Shown here in pieces: positions 26,801-34,809 of a DNA stretch of 64,000 nucleotides. The first letter of the stretch is position 1. Each line of letters starts with the position of its first letter. Under the pieces are notes generated by a model. That model did not search any database. It saw only the letters and a list, made by a program, of their open reading frames with translations, and was not told the DNA's origin. The stretch comes from Streptomyces sp. NBC_01116 (GTDB lineage: Bacteria; Actinomycetota; Actinomycetes; Streptomycetales; Streptomycetaceae). Made by a program: the position numbers and the translations under genes. The stretch is taken from the NCBI RefSeq assembly GCF_041435495.1, contig NZ_CP108644.1, positions 6,371,501 through 6,435,500 of the forward strand, given 5' to 3'.

Positions 26801-27451
26801 GCCCTGGCCGGGCTCGACACGCCCGCGCTCGCGCTGCACGTCGCCGGACTCGTACGGGAGTACATCGACGCCCATCCCGAGGACGGCACGCACGCCGCCG
26901 AGTACGTCGACCTCCGCCTGGAGCACGGTCCGGCCGCCCGGGCGCTCCTGCTGCCCCTGGTGACCGGGCTGCTGCGGGACCGCCCCGCACCGCCGCCGGT
27001 CCGCGCCGCGCTCGCCCGGGTCCTCGCCGGGGCCGGGAGCGCCGCGTCCCGGCCGCTGCGGTCGGAGCTGCTGGAGGTGCTGCTGGAGTTCGAGCAGGTC
27101 ACCGGCCGGGACCCGGATGTGCTGGAGGCCCTGCTGCGGGCCGCGGCCGAGGGTGCCGGGCACCGCCCGGAGATCCGTACGCGCGCACTCGTCCACCGCA
27201 CCGGGATGCTGCTGGTCCGCACCCCCGAGGGCGCCGCCCGTTTCGACCGGGGCCTGGTCCGGCTCGCCCGCGAGGTGCCCGGATTCGCCGCACTCGTCAC
27301 CCGCTGGCTGGCCGACGCCCCCCAGGAATGGGCGGCGGTCGTGGGCCCGAGCGCCCGGCGCACGGTCGAGGCGTTGGAGACATCACCTCCGCCGATGCCG
27401 ATGCCGATGCAGGCGGCGGGACGTGAGCATGGCAGTCTTAGACCTGCGTAA
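23897..27451 (+). CDS. Degenerate trypsin-like protease fused to a P-loop NTPase and helical repeat region
   Basis: 1184 residues. Residues 1-190 resemble a chymotrypsin-fold domain (RGTGFVADDRGTVVTAHQAV with His36), but the triad Asp position reads LGLALLR and the usual GxSGGPV reads GGAAIGGPV (Ile153), so Asp and Ser seem lost. Residues 255-480 form a STAND/AAA-like NTPase with a Walker A variant GAPGTGRT (Arg268 instead of Lys) and Walker B LLVVLDGPEE. The remaining ~700 residues are Leu/Ala/Arg-rich and probably an alpha-helical solenoid. No membrane segment is seen. A longer GTG start at 23858 is possible; neither start has a good Shine-Dalgarno. It interrupts the conserved truB-ribF pair. 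The function is unknown. Confidence 0.72.
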   Translation: MGSGDRSKLVRICDRAGRPRGTGFVADDRGTVVTAHQAVTSPGPLLLHGTDGRTRAVAPDDITALPALGLALLRTGGPDALDAEPLPIAGRDRAEPGRYVDIAAHGRREARVLGTTPAVYTAPDGIGHPVPAALELALGTDGRDALRSGGAAIGGPVTDPATGAVVGVLCTALTAPHEAAGLALPITRGADDTLDALLRRNATAAPAYGPDLNLAGALQLTATSVGSADGPKARTAPVERSDVHAEFAAFAAGTALVLGLVGAPGTGRTTELAALAARRADGGTPAPTLWLRGADLLAEDTSIADAAGRTLIRAARIVTAAGARGDMSTATPDRVARLAADAGQPLLVVLDGPEEMPPLLAHRLAAWTAGTAAWLRERGVRLVVACRPEHWETAGLLHPPGVLHRPDRPARRLPPALRLGDLTPEQAERAKEAYAIPSAALAPGHDRHPLTLRLLAEVRAALPPGVPGRPDTEDVFGAHLDLLCVRVAVRIAAAAADEQPRGAAVRRLAARVAGQVHEAARRCLGPGQGELDRVAFEQVFPWRTGWASAVLTEGLLVPAGAGYRFAHEELGDWVQGAHLDLDAALRSLVHRWHRGSGGPDRVPHPRTTGEPRSLPVPRHRIGPVIQAMVLLGRRQGTAALAHRMADLIEALDRLWTDAGPRDEDAAWWAAHLLNGSLLRVPDARPYLGVLRVLAGRITRRSAAPAGPGGAGAYGEFGPWFWRRLRLPEEDRIDLLRRLVPADGLPRTDGDERYLDAVARRLARDAPAVQPLLCRWFTDERPLLVGPGAPDVPLRPTVAAAAQALLYARRDLAPDGLADALIATPHQRAGELLLALAEDEPTALCRAVERWARDEDRPARRSAAARYAGLLQQRVTAEGDLALLRSAALVLLDRPEDAALHAAALTLLVRDPVARRSHLPGALRAFAAGDPRLPVELLAEVFPAHQEAVLAALSARLARPGDGGGAVLRALAGLDTPALALHVAGLVREYIDAHPEDGTHAAEYVDLRLEHGPAARALLLPLVTGLLRDRPAPPPVRAALARVLAGAGSAASRPLRSELLEVLLEFEQVTGRDPDVLEALLRAAAEGAGHRPEIRTRALVHRTGMLLVRTPEGAARFDRGLVRLAREVPGFAALVTRWLADAPQEWAAVVGPSARRTVEALETSPPPMPMPMQAAGREHGSLRPA

Positions 27452-27494
27452 TCGACATACACACGTACACAGGTTCGGGCGAGGAGCGGTCACA

Positions 27495-28451
27495 GTGCAG
27501 CGCTGGCGTGGCTTGGAGGACATCCCCCAGGACTGGGGACGCAGCGTCGTCACCATCGGCTCCTACGACGGCGTGCACCGCGGACACCAGCTGATCATCG
27601 GCCGGGCCGTCGAGCGCGCCCGTGAGCTGGGCGTCCCGTCCGTCGTCGTCACCTTCGACCCGCACCCCAGCGAGGTCGTCCGCCCCGGCAGCCACCCGCC
27701 GCTGCTCGCCCCGCACCACCGCCGCGCCGAGCTGATGGACCGGCTGGGCGTGGACGCCCTGCTGATCCTGCCGTTCACCGCCGAGTTCTCCAAGCTGTCG
27801 CCCGCCGACTTCATCGCGAAGGTCCTCGTCGACCGGCTGCACGCCAGGACCGTCATCGAGGGCCCCAACTTCCGCTTCGGCCACAAGGCCGCGGGGAACG
27901 TCGCGCTCCTGACCGAGCTGGGCGCCGCCTACGACTACACCGTCGAGGTCATCGACCTGTACGTCACCGGCGAGGCGGGCGGCGGACAGCCGTTCTCCTC
28001 CACGCTCACCCGGCGGCTGATCGCCGAGGGGGACGTCTCCGGCGCCGCCGAGATCCTCGGCCGCCCGCACCGGGTCGAGGGCATCGTGGTGCGCGGCGCG
28101 CAGCGCGGCCGGGAGCTGGGCTTCCCGACGGCCAACCTGGAGACCCTGCCGCACACCGCGATCCCCGCCGACGGCGTCTACGCCGGCTGGCTGGAGGTGG
28201 CCGGCGAGTCGATGCCCGCCGCGATCTCGGTCGGCACGAACCCGCAGTTCGACGGCGTCGAGCGGACCGTCGAGGCGTACGCCATCGACCGCGTCGACCT
28301 CGACCTGTACGGGCTGCACGTGGCCGTCGACTTCCTCGCGTACATCCGCGGCATGCTGAAGTTCGACTCGATCGACGACCTCCTGGTCGCCATGGCCGCC
28401 GATGTGAAGCGCTCCAGCGAGCTGACCGCCGCGTACGACGGCTCCCACTGA
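27495..28451 (+). CDS. ribF: Bifunctional riboflavin kinase / FAD synthetase
   Basis: 318 residues from a GTG with GAGGAG 8 bases upstream. It makes FMN from riboflavin and then FAD. The FAD synthetase half shows VVTIGSYDGVHRGHQLII (nucleotidyltransferase HxGH-like) and FDPHPSEVVRPG. The flavokinase half shows ELGFPTANLE, DGVYAGW and SVGTNPQFDG. Longer in-frame readings run into the preceding gene. It normally follows truB, so the neighbouring large gene is an insertion between them. Confidence 0.95.
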   Translation: MQRWRGLEDIPQDWGRSVVTIGSYDGVHRGHQLIIGRAVERARELGVPSVVVTFDPHPSEVVRPGSHPPLLAPHHRRAELMDRLGVDALLILPFTAEFSKLSPADFIAKVLVDRLHARTVIEGPNFRFGHKAAGNVALLTELGAAYDYTVEVIDLYVTGEAGGGQPFSSTLTRRLIAEGDVSGAAEILGRPHRVEGIVVRGAQRGRELGFPTANLETLPHTAIPADGVYAGWLEVAGESMPAAISVGTNPQFDGVERTVEAYAIDRVDLDLYGLHVAVDFLAYIRGMLKFDSIDDLLVAMAADVKRSSELTAAYDGSH

Positions 28452-28500
28452 CGTACCTCCGGGGCTCGCGCTCCGCCCGGCGACGGCGGATGCTGACAGG

Positions 28501-29628
28501 GTGCGCGACATCCTGCCCGACCTCCGTGCCCGGTGCGCCGACGGCATCCCCTTCGCCCTGGCGACCGTCGTCGCCGTGCACGGCAGCGCGCCCCGCGACC
28601 CGGGCGCCGTGCTGGCCGTCGACGCGGCGGGGACGGTGCTCGGCAGCGTCTCCGGAGGCTGTGTCGAGGGCGATGTGTACGAGGTCGCCCGCGAGGTGCT
28701 CGCCGGGGCCGCGCCGCGCGTGGTGTCGTACGGGATCAGCGACGACGAGGCGTTCGGCGTAGGCCTGACCTGCGGCGGCACCATCGAGGTCCTGGTGCGC
28801 GCCTGTGCGACCGCCGCCGAACGCGAGGAACTCGCGGCCGTGCTGGACCTGATCGCCGCCGGTCTGCCGGTCGCCGAGGCCACGGTCCTGTCCGGCGCGG
28901 CGGAGACCGGGGCCCGCCTGGTCGTCCGGCCCGCCGACAGCCCCGGCAGCCGAGGCACTCTCGGTTCCGAAGGGCTGGACGCCGCCGTCACCGACGACGC
29001 CCGGGGGCTGCTGGCCCAGGGACACACCGCGATCCAGTGGTACGGGGCGCGGGGCCAGCGCCGGATGCAGGAGGTCGCCGTCTTCGTCCGGACGTACGCC
29101 CCGCCGCCCCGGATGCTCGTCTTCGGCGCGATCGACCACGCGGCGGCCACCGCCCGGATCGGCTCGTTCCTCGGCTACCGGGTCACCGTCTGCGACGCCC
29201 GACCCGCCTTCGCCACCCGGGAGCGCTTCCCCACGGCGGACGAGGTCGTCCGCGCCTGGCCGCACACCTACCTGGAGTCCACCGCGGTCGACGCCCGCAC
29301 CGTGATCTGCGTGCTCACCCACGACCCCAGGTTCGATGTGCCCCTGCTCGCCGCGGCCCTGCGCACGCCCGCCGCGTACATCGGGGTGATGGGCAGCCGA
29401 CGCACCCACCGCGACCGGCTGGCCCGGCTGCGCGCGGCCGGGGTGGACGAGGCGCACCTCGCGCGCCTCGCCTCACCCGTGGGCCTCGACCTCGGAGCCC
29501 GTACGCCGGAGGAGACGGCGGTGTCCATCGCGGCCGAGATCATCCAGCACCGCTGGGGCGGCACGGGACGCCCGCTCGGCGAACTGACGGGGGCGATCCA
29601 CCACGGCGGGCCGGCCGCCCGGGGGTAG
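28501..29628 (+). CDS. XdhC/CoxI family protein
   Basis: 375 residues from a GTG. The N-terminal XdhC_CoxI domain has VHGSAPRDPGAVLAV, GSVSGGCVEGDV and GLTCGGTIEVLV. The C-terminal Rossmann domain has MLVFGAIDHAA and AYIGVMGSRRTH. Relatives insert or deliver the sulfurated molybdenum cofactor into xanthine dehydrogenase-like enzymes. No molybdoenzyme gene is present in the window. Its stop (TAG, 29626-29628) directly abuts the stop of the convergent MFS gene with no gap. Confidence 0.88.
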   Translation: MRDILPDLRARCADGIPFALATVVAVHGSAPRDPGAVLAVDAAGTVLGSVSGGCVEGDVYEVAREVLAGAAPRVVSYGISDDEAFGVGLTCGGTIEVLVRACATAAEREELAAVLDLIAAGLPVAEATVLSGAAETGARLVVRPADSPGSRGTLGSEGLDAAVTDDARGLLAQGHTAIQWYGARGQRRMQEVAVFVRTYAPPPRMLVFGAIDHAAATARIGSFLGYRVTVCDARPAFATRERFPTADEVVRAWPHTYLESTAVDARTVICVLTHDPRFDVPLLAAALRTPAAYIGVMGSRRTHRDRLARLRAAGVDEAHLARLASPVGLDLGARTPEETAVSIAAEIIQHRWGGTGRPLGELTGAIHHGGPAARG

Positions 29629-30972
29629 TCAGGGCACCGTCGCCCCGCCTCGTTCGGCGCCCTTCTCCGCCCGCGGCGGCAGGACGCCGTCGCCCTCGCG
29701 CGGACGGTGGTCCATCGCGCGCCATTCCGGCCGCAGCCCCGTCAGATTCGTGGTCAGGAAATACGCGGCCCCGCAGGCGAGGAGCACCGGAGTCAGTCCG
29801 ACCGCGGACACCGCCGCCCCGGCGAGCAGCCCACCGAGCGGGATCCCGGACCAGGACAGGGAGTCACCGAGCGCGTTGACCCGGCCCAGCAGCCGGCGCG
29901 GCACCCGTTCCACGAGGACGGCCCCCAGCACGGGGTTGATGAACCCGGCCCCGAACCCGCTGACGGCGAAGACGGCCAGGACCGCGCCCAAGGGGGCGTC
30001 GGCGGCGAGGACCAGGAATCGCGGCGCCCCGGCCAGCAGGAATCCGCCGAGGACCACCACCCTGCGGCGGAGCCGGTGCGCGGCCATCGCGGCGATGAGA
30101 CTCCCGCCCACCGCGGCCGCCCCCATCACACTGCCGATCAGGCCGATCGCCGCCGGGCCGTTTCCGGATTCCCCCGCCCAGACGGGCACCAGCAGGGTGG
30201 TCATCGCCGCGTCCAGCAGGTTGGTGATCCCGACCATGACGATCACGGCGAGCAGCAGCGGCTCGTGCCGGAGGAAGGTGAGGCCCTCGCCGAACCGGCG
30301 CCAGTAGCCCGCCTCCTCTCCGCCGGCCGGTGCCGAGGGGTCCACGACCGGACGCCCCGTACCGCGAGGCAGCGCGACGGCGACGATCACCGAACCGAGG
30401 GCGAAGCAGACCGCGTTGACGACCAGGCCCGCCATGGGGCCGAGCAGCGCCACCAGGGCGCCGCCCGCCGCCGGACCGATCGTGGAGGCGAGCCGCTCGA
30501 TCACGCCGGACAGGCCGGTGGCCCGTACCAGGGGCGTACCGCAGCGCTCGGCGGCCTCCGGGACCATCACCTCCTTGGCCAGGTCGCCGGGGCCGCGTGC
30601 CGCGCCGATCACCGCGACCAGGCCCAGCAGGACGGGGAAGGACAGCAGGTCCAGGCTGTGGAGGAGCGGGATCGTCGCCGCGGCGGCCGCGCTCGCCAGG
30701 TCGGTGGTCCAGGAGACGGCCCGCGGTCCGATCCGGTCCACCAGGGGGCCGGCGAACGCCTTGACCACCACGTAGGGCGCCATCTCGCAGAAGGCGACCA
30801 GACCGGTCAGGGTGGCGCTGCCCGTGGTGACGAGCACGAACCAGGGCAGGGCCACCAGCGAGATCCGCGTGCCGGTCACGGAGACGGCGATGGCCGCCAG
30901 CACCCCGGCCAGCGGCCGTAAGGACCGCTTCGCGGATGCTCCGCCGGCGCCGCCGGGGGCGTCCGCCGTCAT
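29629..30972 (-). CDS. MFS transporter with an early TTA codon
   Basis: 447 residues with about 12 hydrophobic segments and typical MFS loops (GPLVDRIGPRA after segment 2, RRLLGRVNALGDSLSW later), resembling the drug-exporter/DHA families. Codon 18 (30921-30919) is TTA, the rare leucine codon decoded in Streptomyces by the bldA tRNA, so translation may depend on development. The start ATG overlaps the stop of the ArsR-type regulator gene (TCAT, 30969-30972), which implies co-regulation. The substrate is unknown. Confidence 0.88.
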   Translation of the reverse strand: MTADAPGGAGGASAKRSLRPLAGVLAAIAVSVTGTRISLVALPWFVLVTTGSATLTGLVAFCEMAPYVVVKAFAGPLVDRIGPRAVSWTTDLASAAAAATIPLLHSLDLLSFPVLLGLVAVIGAARGPGDLAKEVMVPEAAERCGTPLVRATGLSGVIERLASTIGPAAGGALVALLGPMAGLVVNAVCFALGSVIVAVALPRGTGRPVVDPSAPAGGEEAGYWRRFGEGLTFLRHEPLLLAVIVMVGITNLLDAAMTTLLVPVWAGESGNGPAAIGLIGSVMGAAAVGGSLIAAMAAHRLRRRVVVLGGFLLAGAPRFLVLAADAPLGAVLAVFAVSGFGAGFINPVLGAVLVERVPRRLLGRVNALGDSLSWSGIPLGGLLAGAAVSAVGLTPVLLACGAAYFLTTNLTGLRPEWRAMDHRPREGDGVLPPRAEKGAERGGATVP

Positions 30973-31616
30973 CGCGCTTCCGCTCCCGGTGCGGGGGCGT
31001 CCGGTTCGGGCAGGATGTGGGTGATGACGCCGACCCGCTCGGCGCCCTCGGGGGCGTTCGCCGCTGTCCCGGGGGTGTCCCGCCGGTAGCGCGCGACGAC
31101 CTCGGCCAGCTCTTCGTAGAGCGCGGCGGTCTCCTCGGGCGTGAGCCTTAGGGCCCAGTCGCTCATGTCGAAGGCGTTCCGCCAGGGGCGGTCCATCGTC
31201 CGCAGCCCGTTCAGGGTCTGCTGGGTGCGCAGGGTGTGGAGGGCGGCGACGGACCGCTGGTAGGCGAGTGCGGCCTCGGGCTCCCGCTCGGTCAGCTCCG
31301 GATCGCTGAACCAGATCGTCCGGTGCACCGAACGCCACCAGCGCTCGCGTGCGTTGCCCCGCTCCGTGTCCTCCTCGACGAAGCCGGCCGCGCCGAGCTG
31401 ACGCAGGTGGTAGCTGGCCGTCCCGGAGTTCACCCCCAGCCGCTCCGCGAGGCGGGTGGCTGTGGACGGGCCGTGCTTGCCCAGCAGCCCGACCAGCCGC
31501 ACGCGTACCGGATGCGCCAGAGCACGCAGCCCCTTGGCGTCCAGGACGACCGATCCCTCTCCGGCGTCCGGGGCGGCCGGGGCGGCCGGCCGGTCCGCTG
31601 TGTCATCTGTTGTCAT
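30969..31616 (-). CDS. ArsR-type winged-helix regulator
   Basis: 215 residues. The DNA-binding region is LRALAHPVRVRLVGLLGKHG and ATRLAERLGVNSGTASYHL. No Cys pair typical of metal sensors is present, so it is likely a small-molecule or housekeeping sensor. ATG 31616 is chosen over an upstream ATG (31637) whose leading residues lack homology. It is coupled to the MFS gene by overlap, and a large inverted repeat lies 13 bases upstream, probably its operator. Confidence 0.88.
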   Translation of the reverse strand: MTTDDTADRPAAPAAPDAGEGSVVLDAKGLRALAHPVRVRLVGLLGKHGPSTATRLAERLGVNSGTASYHLRQLGAAGFVEEDTERGNARERWWRSVHRTIWFSDPELTEREPEAALAYQRSVAALHTLRTQQTLNGLRTMDRPWRNAFDMSDWALRLTPEETAALYEELAEVVARYRRDTPGTAANAPEGAERVGVITHILPEPDAPAPGAEAR

Positions 31617-31628
31617 GCGGCACAGCCT

Positions 31629-31682
31629 AGACCGCAAAGAGTTCTTCGCGAAGACTTGTTCGCGAAGAACTCTTTGCGGTCT
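31629..31682. promoter_or_regulatory. 24-bp perfect inverted repeat upstream of the ArsR-type gene
   Basis: Arms 31629-31652 and 31659-31682 are exact reverse complements, with a 6-base gap GACTTG. Each arm ends in the self-complementary octamer TTCGCGAA, so the two octamers lie 14 bp apart. It can be the operator of the ArsR-type regulator. As RNA it would also fold into a long hairpin that could end the oppF-side transcript. Confidence 0.7.
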
Positions 31683-31727
31683 GGGTCTCGTGTCGCCCGC
31701 TACGGGACCCGCCGTGCGGCACCGGCC

Positions 31728-32771
31728 TCAGGCGGGACCGCGCCGGTCCTCCTCCCCGCCGCACGCCGCCGCCCAGTGGCACGCCACCCCGGTGTCCCCG
31801 CCGCCGCTCAGCACCGGCAGATCCACCGTGCGGCACGCCCGCGCCACTCCCGCCCGCTCCGCCTCGCCCGAGGCCAGGACCTGGCAACGGACGTGGAACC
31901 GGCAGCCGCCGGGCACCTTCGAGGGGTCCGGCGGCTCCCCGGCCAGCACGACCGGCTCGCCCTCCGCCTCCGGGAGCACGGACAACAGGGCCCGGGTGTA
32001 CGGGTGTCGAGGGGCCGTGAGCAGCTGCTCGACCGGGCCCGTCTCGACGATCCGTCCCAGATACATCACCGCCACCCGGTCCGCGATGTTCCAGGCGAGC
32101 CCCAGATCGTGCGTGACCACCAGGGCCGAGAGACCCAGCTCGTCCCGCAGGCGCAGCAGCAGCGCCAGGATCTCGCCCCGCACCGACGCGTCCAGCGACG
32201 CCACCGGCTCGTCGGCCACGATCAGCTCCGGCTCCAGCACCAGGGCACCGGCGATCACCACGCGCTGACGCTGACCGCCCGACAGCTCGTGCGGGAAGCG
32301 CAGGAAGAACCGCTCCGGCGGCCGGAGCCCGGCCCGGGAGAGGGCCTCCGAGACGGCCGCCCGCTCGTCGCCCGCGTACCCGTGGATGCGCAGTCCCTCG
32401 GCCACCGCGTCGTACACCGTGTGCCGGGGGTTGAGCGAGCCGCTCGGGTCCTGGAGGACCAGCTGCACGCGCTTGCGGTACGCCTTCAGCGCCCGGCCCG
32501 TGTAGTCGAGCGGTGCGCCGCCGAAGGTGACCCGGCCCGAGGTGGGCGCGACCAGGCCGAGCAGGGACCGGGCCAGCGTCGTCTTGCCGCAGCCGGACTC
32601 GCCCACCAGCGCGACGATCTCGCCGGGCCGGATGTCGAGGTCGACGCCGTCGACCGCGCGGGCGGTGGCGGCCCCGCGCCGGCCGGGAAAGGCGACCTTC
32701 AGCGTCTCGGCGCTGAGCAGGGGAGCGGTGGCGACGGGCGGCGCGGCGCCGGTCGGAGGGGTGGTGCTCAT
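31728..32771 (-). CDS. Peptide ABC transporter ATPase, OppF type
   Basis: 347 residues. It shows Walker A GESGCGKTTLA, Q-loop LVLQDPSGSLNPRHTV, signature LSGGQRQRV, Walker B LIVADEPVASLD and the H-loop HDL. The C-terminal oligopeptide-transporter extension contains PGGCRFHVRC. It is the last gene of a five-gene minus-strand importer operon; its ATG overlaps the oppD-type stop (32768-32771). It powers substrate import with the OppD-type partner. Confidence 0.93.
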   Translation of the reverse strand: MSTTPPTGAAPPVATAPLLSAETLKVAFPGRRGAATARAVDGVDLDIRPGEIVALVGESGCGKTTLARSLLGLVAPTSGRVTFGGAPLDYTGRALKAYRKRVQLVLQDPSGSLNPRHTVYDAVAEGLRIHGYAGDERAAVSEALSRAGLRPPERFFLRFPHELSGGQRQRVVIAGALVLEPELIVADEPVASLDASVRGEILALLLRLRDELGLSALVVTHDLGLAWNIADRVAVMYLGRIVETGPVEQLLTAPRHPYTRALLSVLPEAEGEPVVLAGEPPDPSKVPGGCRFHVRCQVLASGEAERAGVARACRTVDLPVLSGGGDTGVACHWAAACGGEEDRRGPA

Positions 32772-33835
32772 GTCGTGCTCCTCGCGTCGTCGGCGGCGGG
32801 CGCGTCCACCAGGACGCAGGCGGCCCGGCGTTCGGCCCCCGCGTCCCGCAGCTCCTGGTCCTCGGTGGCGCAGGAGTCGAGCGCCACCGGGCAGCGCGGA
32901 TGGAAGGTGCAGCCGCCCGGCAGCGCCGAGGGGTCCGGCGGGTCCCCCGGCAGACCGCGCGGGGCGTGCCGGGAGGAGAGGTCCCCGATCCTCGGGAACG
33001 CGGCGGAGAGCGCCTTGCCGTACGGGTGGCGGGCGTCCGTGTACACCTGCCGGGCGGGGCCCTCCTCGACGACCCGGCCCGCGTACATCACCGAGAGCCG
33101 GTCACAGGTGTCGGCGAGCACCGCGAGGTCGTGGCTGATCATGATCAGCCCGACGCCCTGGTCCGCGACGAGCGCCTCGATCAGCCGCAGGATCTGCGCC
33201 TGGATCATCACATCGAGGGCGGTGGTCGGCTCGTCCGCGACGATCAGCCGCGGATCGCAGGCCAGCGCCATGGCGATCATCACGCGCTGCCGCTGACCGC
33301 CCGACAGCTCGTGCGGATAGGCCTGGGCCCGGGCGGCGGGCAGCCCCACCTGCTCCAGCAGCTCACCGGCCCGCCTGCGGGCGGCGGCGGGGGTGGCCCT
33401 GCTGTGGAGGAGGATCGGCTCGGCGATCTGGTCCCCGACCCGGTGCACGGCGTTCAGCGAGTGCATCGCGCCCTGGAAGACGATCGACGCGCCCGCCCAG
33501 CGGACCGCCCGCAGCCGCCCCCACTTCATGGTCAGGACGTCCTCGCCGTCGAGCAGGATCTCGCCGGTCGGCGTGGCCGTCGCGGGCAGCAGCCGCAGCA
33601 GCGCGAGGGCCAGCGTCGACTTGCCGCAGCCGGACTCCCCCGCGATGCCGAGCTTCTGCCCGGCCTCGACCCGCAGATCGACCCCCCGTACGGCGGGGAC
33701 GGCGTCGGCCCCGCGCCCGTAGGTGACGGTCAGGTTCCGCACCTCCAGGAGCGGCGGATCGCCGACCGGCTTCGACGGGCCGGGGGAGCCGGACGGGTCC
33801 GGGTTCGGCGTGGTGGTCGTGGTCGTGGCGGTCAA
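32768..33835 (-). CDS. Peptide ABC transporter ATPase, OppD type
   Basis: 355 residues. Walker A GESGCGKSTLA, FQGAMHSLNAVH, signature LSGGQRQRV, Walker B LIVADEPTTALD and the C-terminal PGGCTFHPRCP cluster motif are all present. The only start fitting the gene junction is TTG at 33835-33833, which overlaps the upstream permease stop as TTGA. A GGGGGTG ribosome-site-like stretch lies just before. The Thr/Pro/Ser-rich first ~25 residues precede the fold. Confidence 0.9.
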   Translation of the reverse strand: MTATTTTTTPNPDPSGSPGPSKPVGDPPLLEVRNLTVTYGRGADAVPAVRGVDLRVEAGQKLGIAGESGCGKSTLALALLRLLPATATPTGEILLDGEDVLTMKWGRLRAVRWAGASIVFQGAMHSLNAVHRVGDQIAEPILLHSRATPAAARRRAGELLEQVGLPAARAQAYPHELSGGQRQRVMIAMALACDPRLIVADEPTTALDVMIQAQILRLIEALVADQGVGLIMISHDLAVLADTCDRLSVMYAGRVVEEGPARQVYTDARHPYGKALSAAFPRIGDLSSRHAPRGLPGDPPDPSALPGGCTFHPRCPVALDSCATEDQELRDAGAERRAACVLVDAPAADDARSTT

Positions 33836-34809
33836 CGGGACACCCCCAGCTTGGGGTTGAGCACGGACTCGATGGCGCGGCCGCACAGCGTGAAGGCGAG
33901 GGCGACCACGGCGATGGCGAGTCCGGGCGGAGCGAGGTACCACCAGTTGCCGGAGCTGACCGCGCCGGCCTCGCGGGCGTCCTGGAGCAGACCGCCCCAG
34001 GAGACGATCGTGGGATCGCTGAGCCCGAGGAAGGCGAGGGTCGCCTCGGTGAGGATGGCGGTGGAGATCACGAGCGTGGTCTGGGCCAGCACCAGCGGCA
34101 TCACATTGGGCAGCACATGACGCGACATGATGTGCCGGTGTCCGCCGCCGAGCGCCCGGGAGCGTTCGATGTACGGGCGGGACTCGACCGACAGCGTCTG
34201 GGCGCGGACCAGGCGGGCGGTCGTCGGCCAGGTCGTCACGCCGATCGCCAGGATCGTCGTCCACACCGACCGGGACAGGACCGTGGCCAGGGCGATGGCC
34301 AGCACCAGGGTCGGCATCACCAGGAACCAGTCGGTGACCCGCATGACGACCGTGGCGTACCAGCCCTTGAAGTGGCCCGCGGTGATCCCGATGAGGGTGC
34401 CGATCGCCACGGACAGGAAGGCGGCGAGCAGGCCGACCGTCAGCGAGACCCGGGTGCCCCAGAGCATCAGCGCCAGCAGGCTGCGGCCGAACTGGTCCGT
34501 CCCGAGCGGGAATTCACGGCTCGGCGCCTCCATCGGGCCGCCCGGGGCATTGGTCACGCTCTGCGAGTCGGCCCCGACCAGCAGCGGGGCGGTCAGCGCG
34601 AGCAGGGCGATCACCGCCAGCACGGCGAGTCCGACGAGACCGGCGCGGTGCGTGCGGTACTGCCGCCAGAAGCGGGCCACCGCCTGCCGCCGCCGGGCCC
34701 GGGTCAGGGCGCGCGGGCTCTGCGCCGGGACCGCCTTCCCCGGCTGCCCGGAGGGCTTCCGCGCGTCCGGCCCGCGCGGCTCGGAGGGCTTCTCCATCGA
34801 CGTCGTCAT
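33832..34809 (-). CDS. Peptide ABC transporter permease, OppC type
   Basis: 325 residues with about six membrane segments. An N-terminal cytoplasmic Arg/Pro-rich stretch leads into RAGLVGLAVLAVIALLAL, followed by FPLGTDQFGRSLLALM and the EAA coupling helix ERSRALGGGHRHIMSRHVLPN. It forms the membrane channel with the OppB-type partner. The start ATG overlaps the stop of that gene (34806-34809). Confidence 0.93.
   Translation of the reverse strand: MTTSMEKPSEPRGPDARKPSGQPGKAVPAQSPRALTRARRRQAVARFWRQYRTHRAGLVGLAVLAVIALLALTAPLLVGADSQSVTNAPGGPMEAPSREFPLGTDQFGRSLLALMLWGTRVSLTVGLLAAFLSVAIGTLIGITAGHFKGWYATVVMRVTDWFLVMPTLVLAIALATVLSRSVWTTILAIGVTTWPTTARLVRAQTLSVESRPYIERSRALGGGHRHIMSRHVLPNVMPLVLAQTTLVISTAILTEATLAFLGLSDPTIVSWGGLLQDAREAGAVSSGNWWYLAPPGLAIAVVALAFTLCGRAIESVLNPKLGVSR

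Noticed and set aside
23873..27196. Long minus-strand open frame (1107 codons) opposite the protease-NTPase gene
   Set aside because: It is the mirror of a GC-rich gene, its product is Gly/Arg/Gln/Val low complexity without any domain, and the plus strand has clear motifs.
28501..29628. Molybdoenzyme maturation cluster
   Set aside because: The XdhC-like gene stands alone; no xanthine dehydrogenase or cofactor genes are near it.
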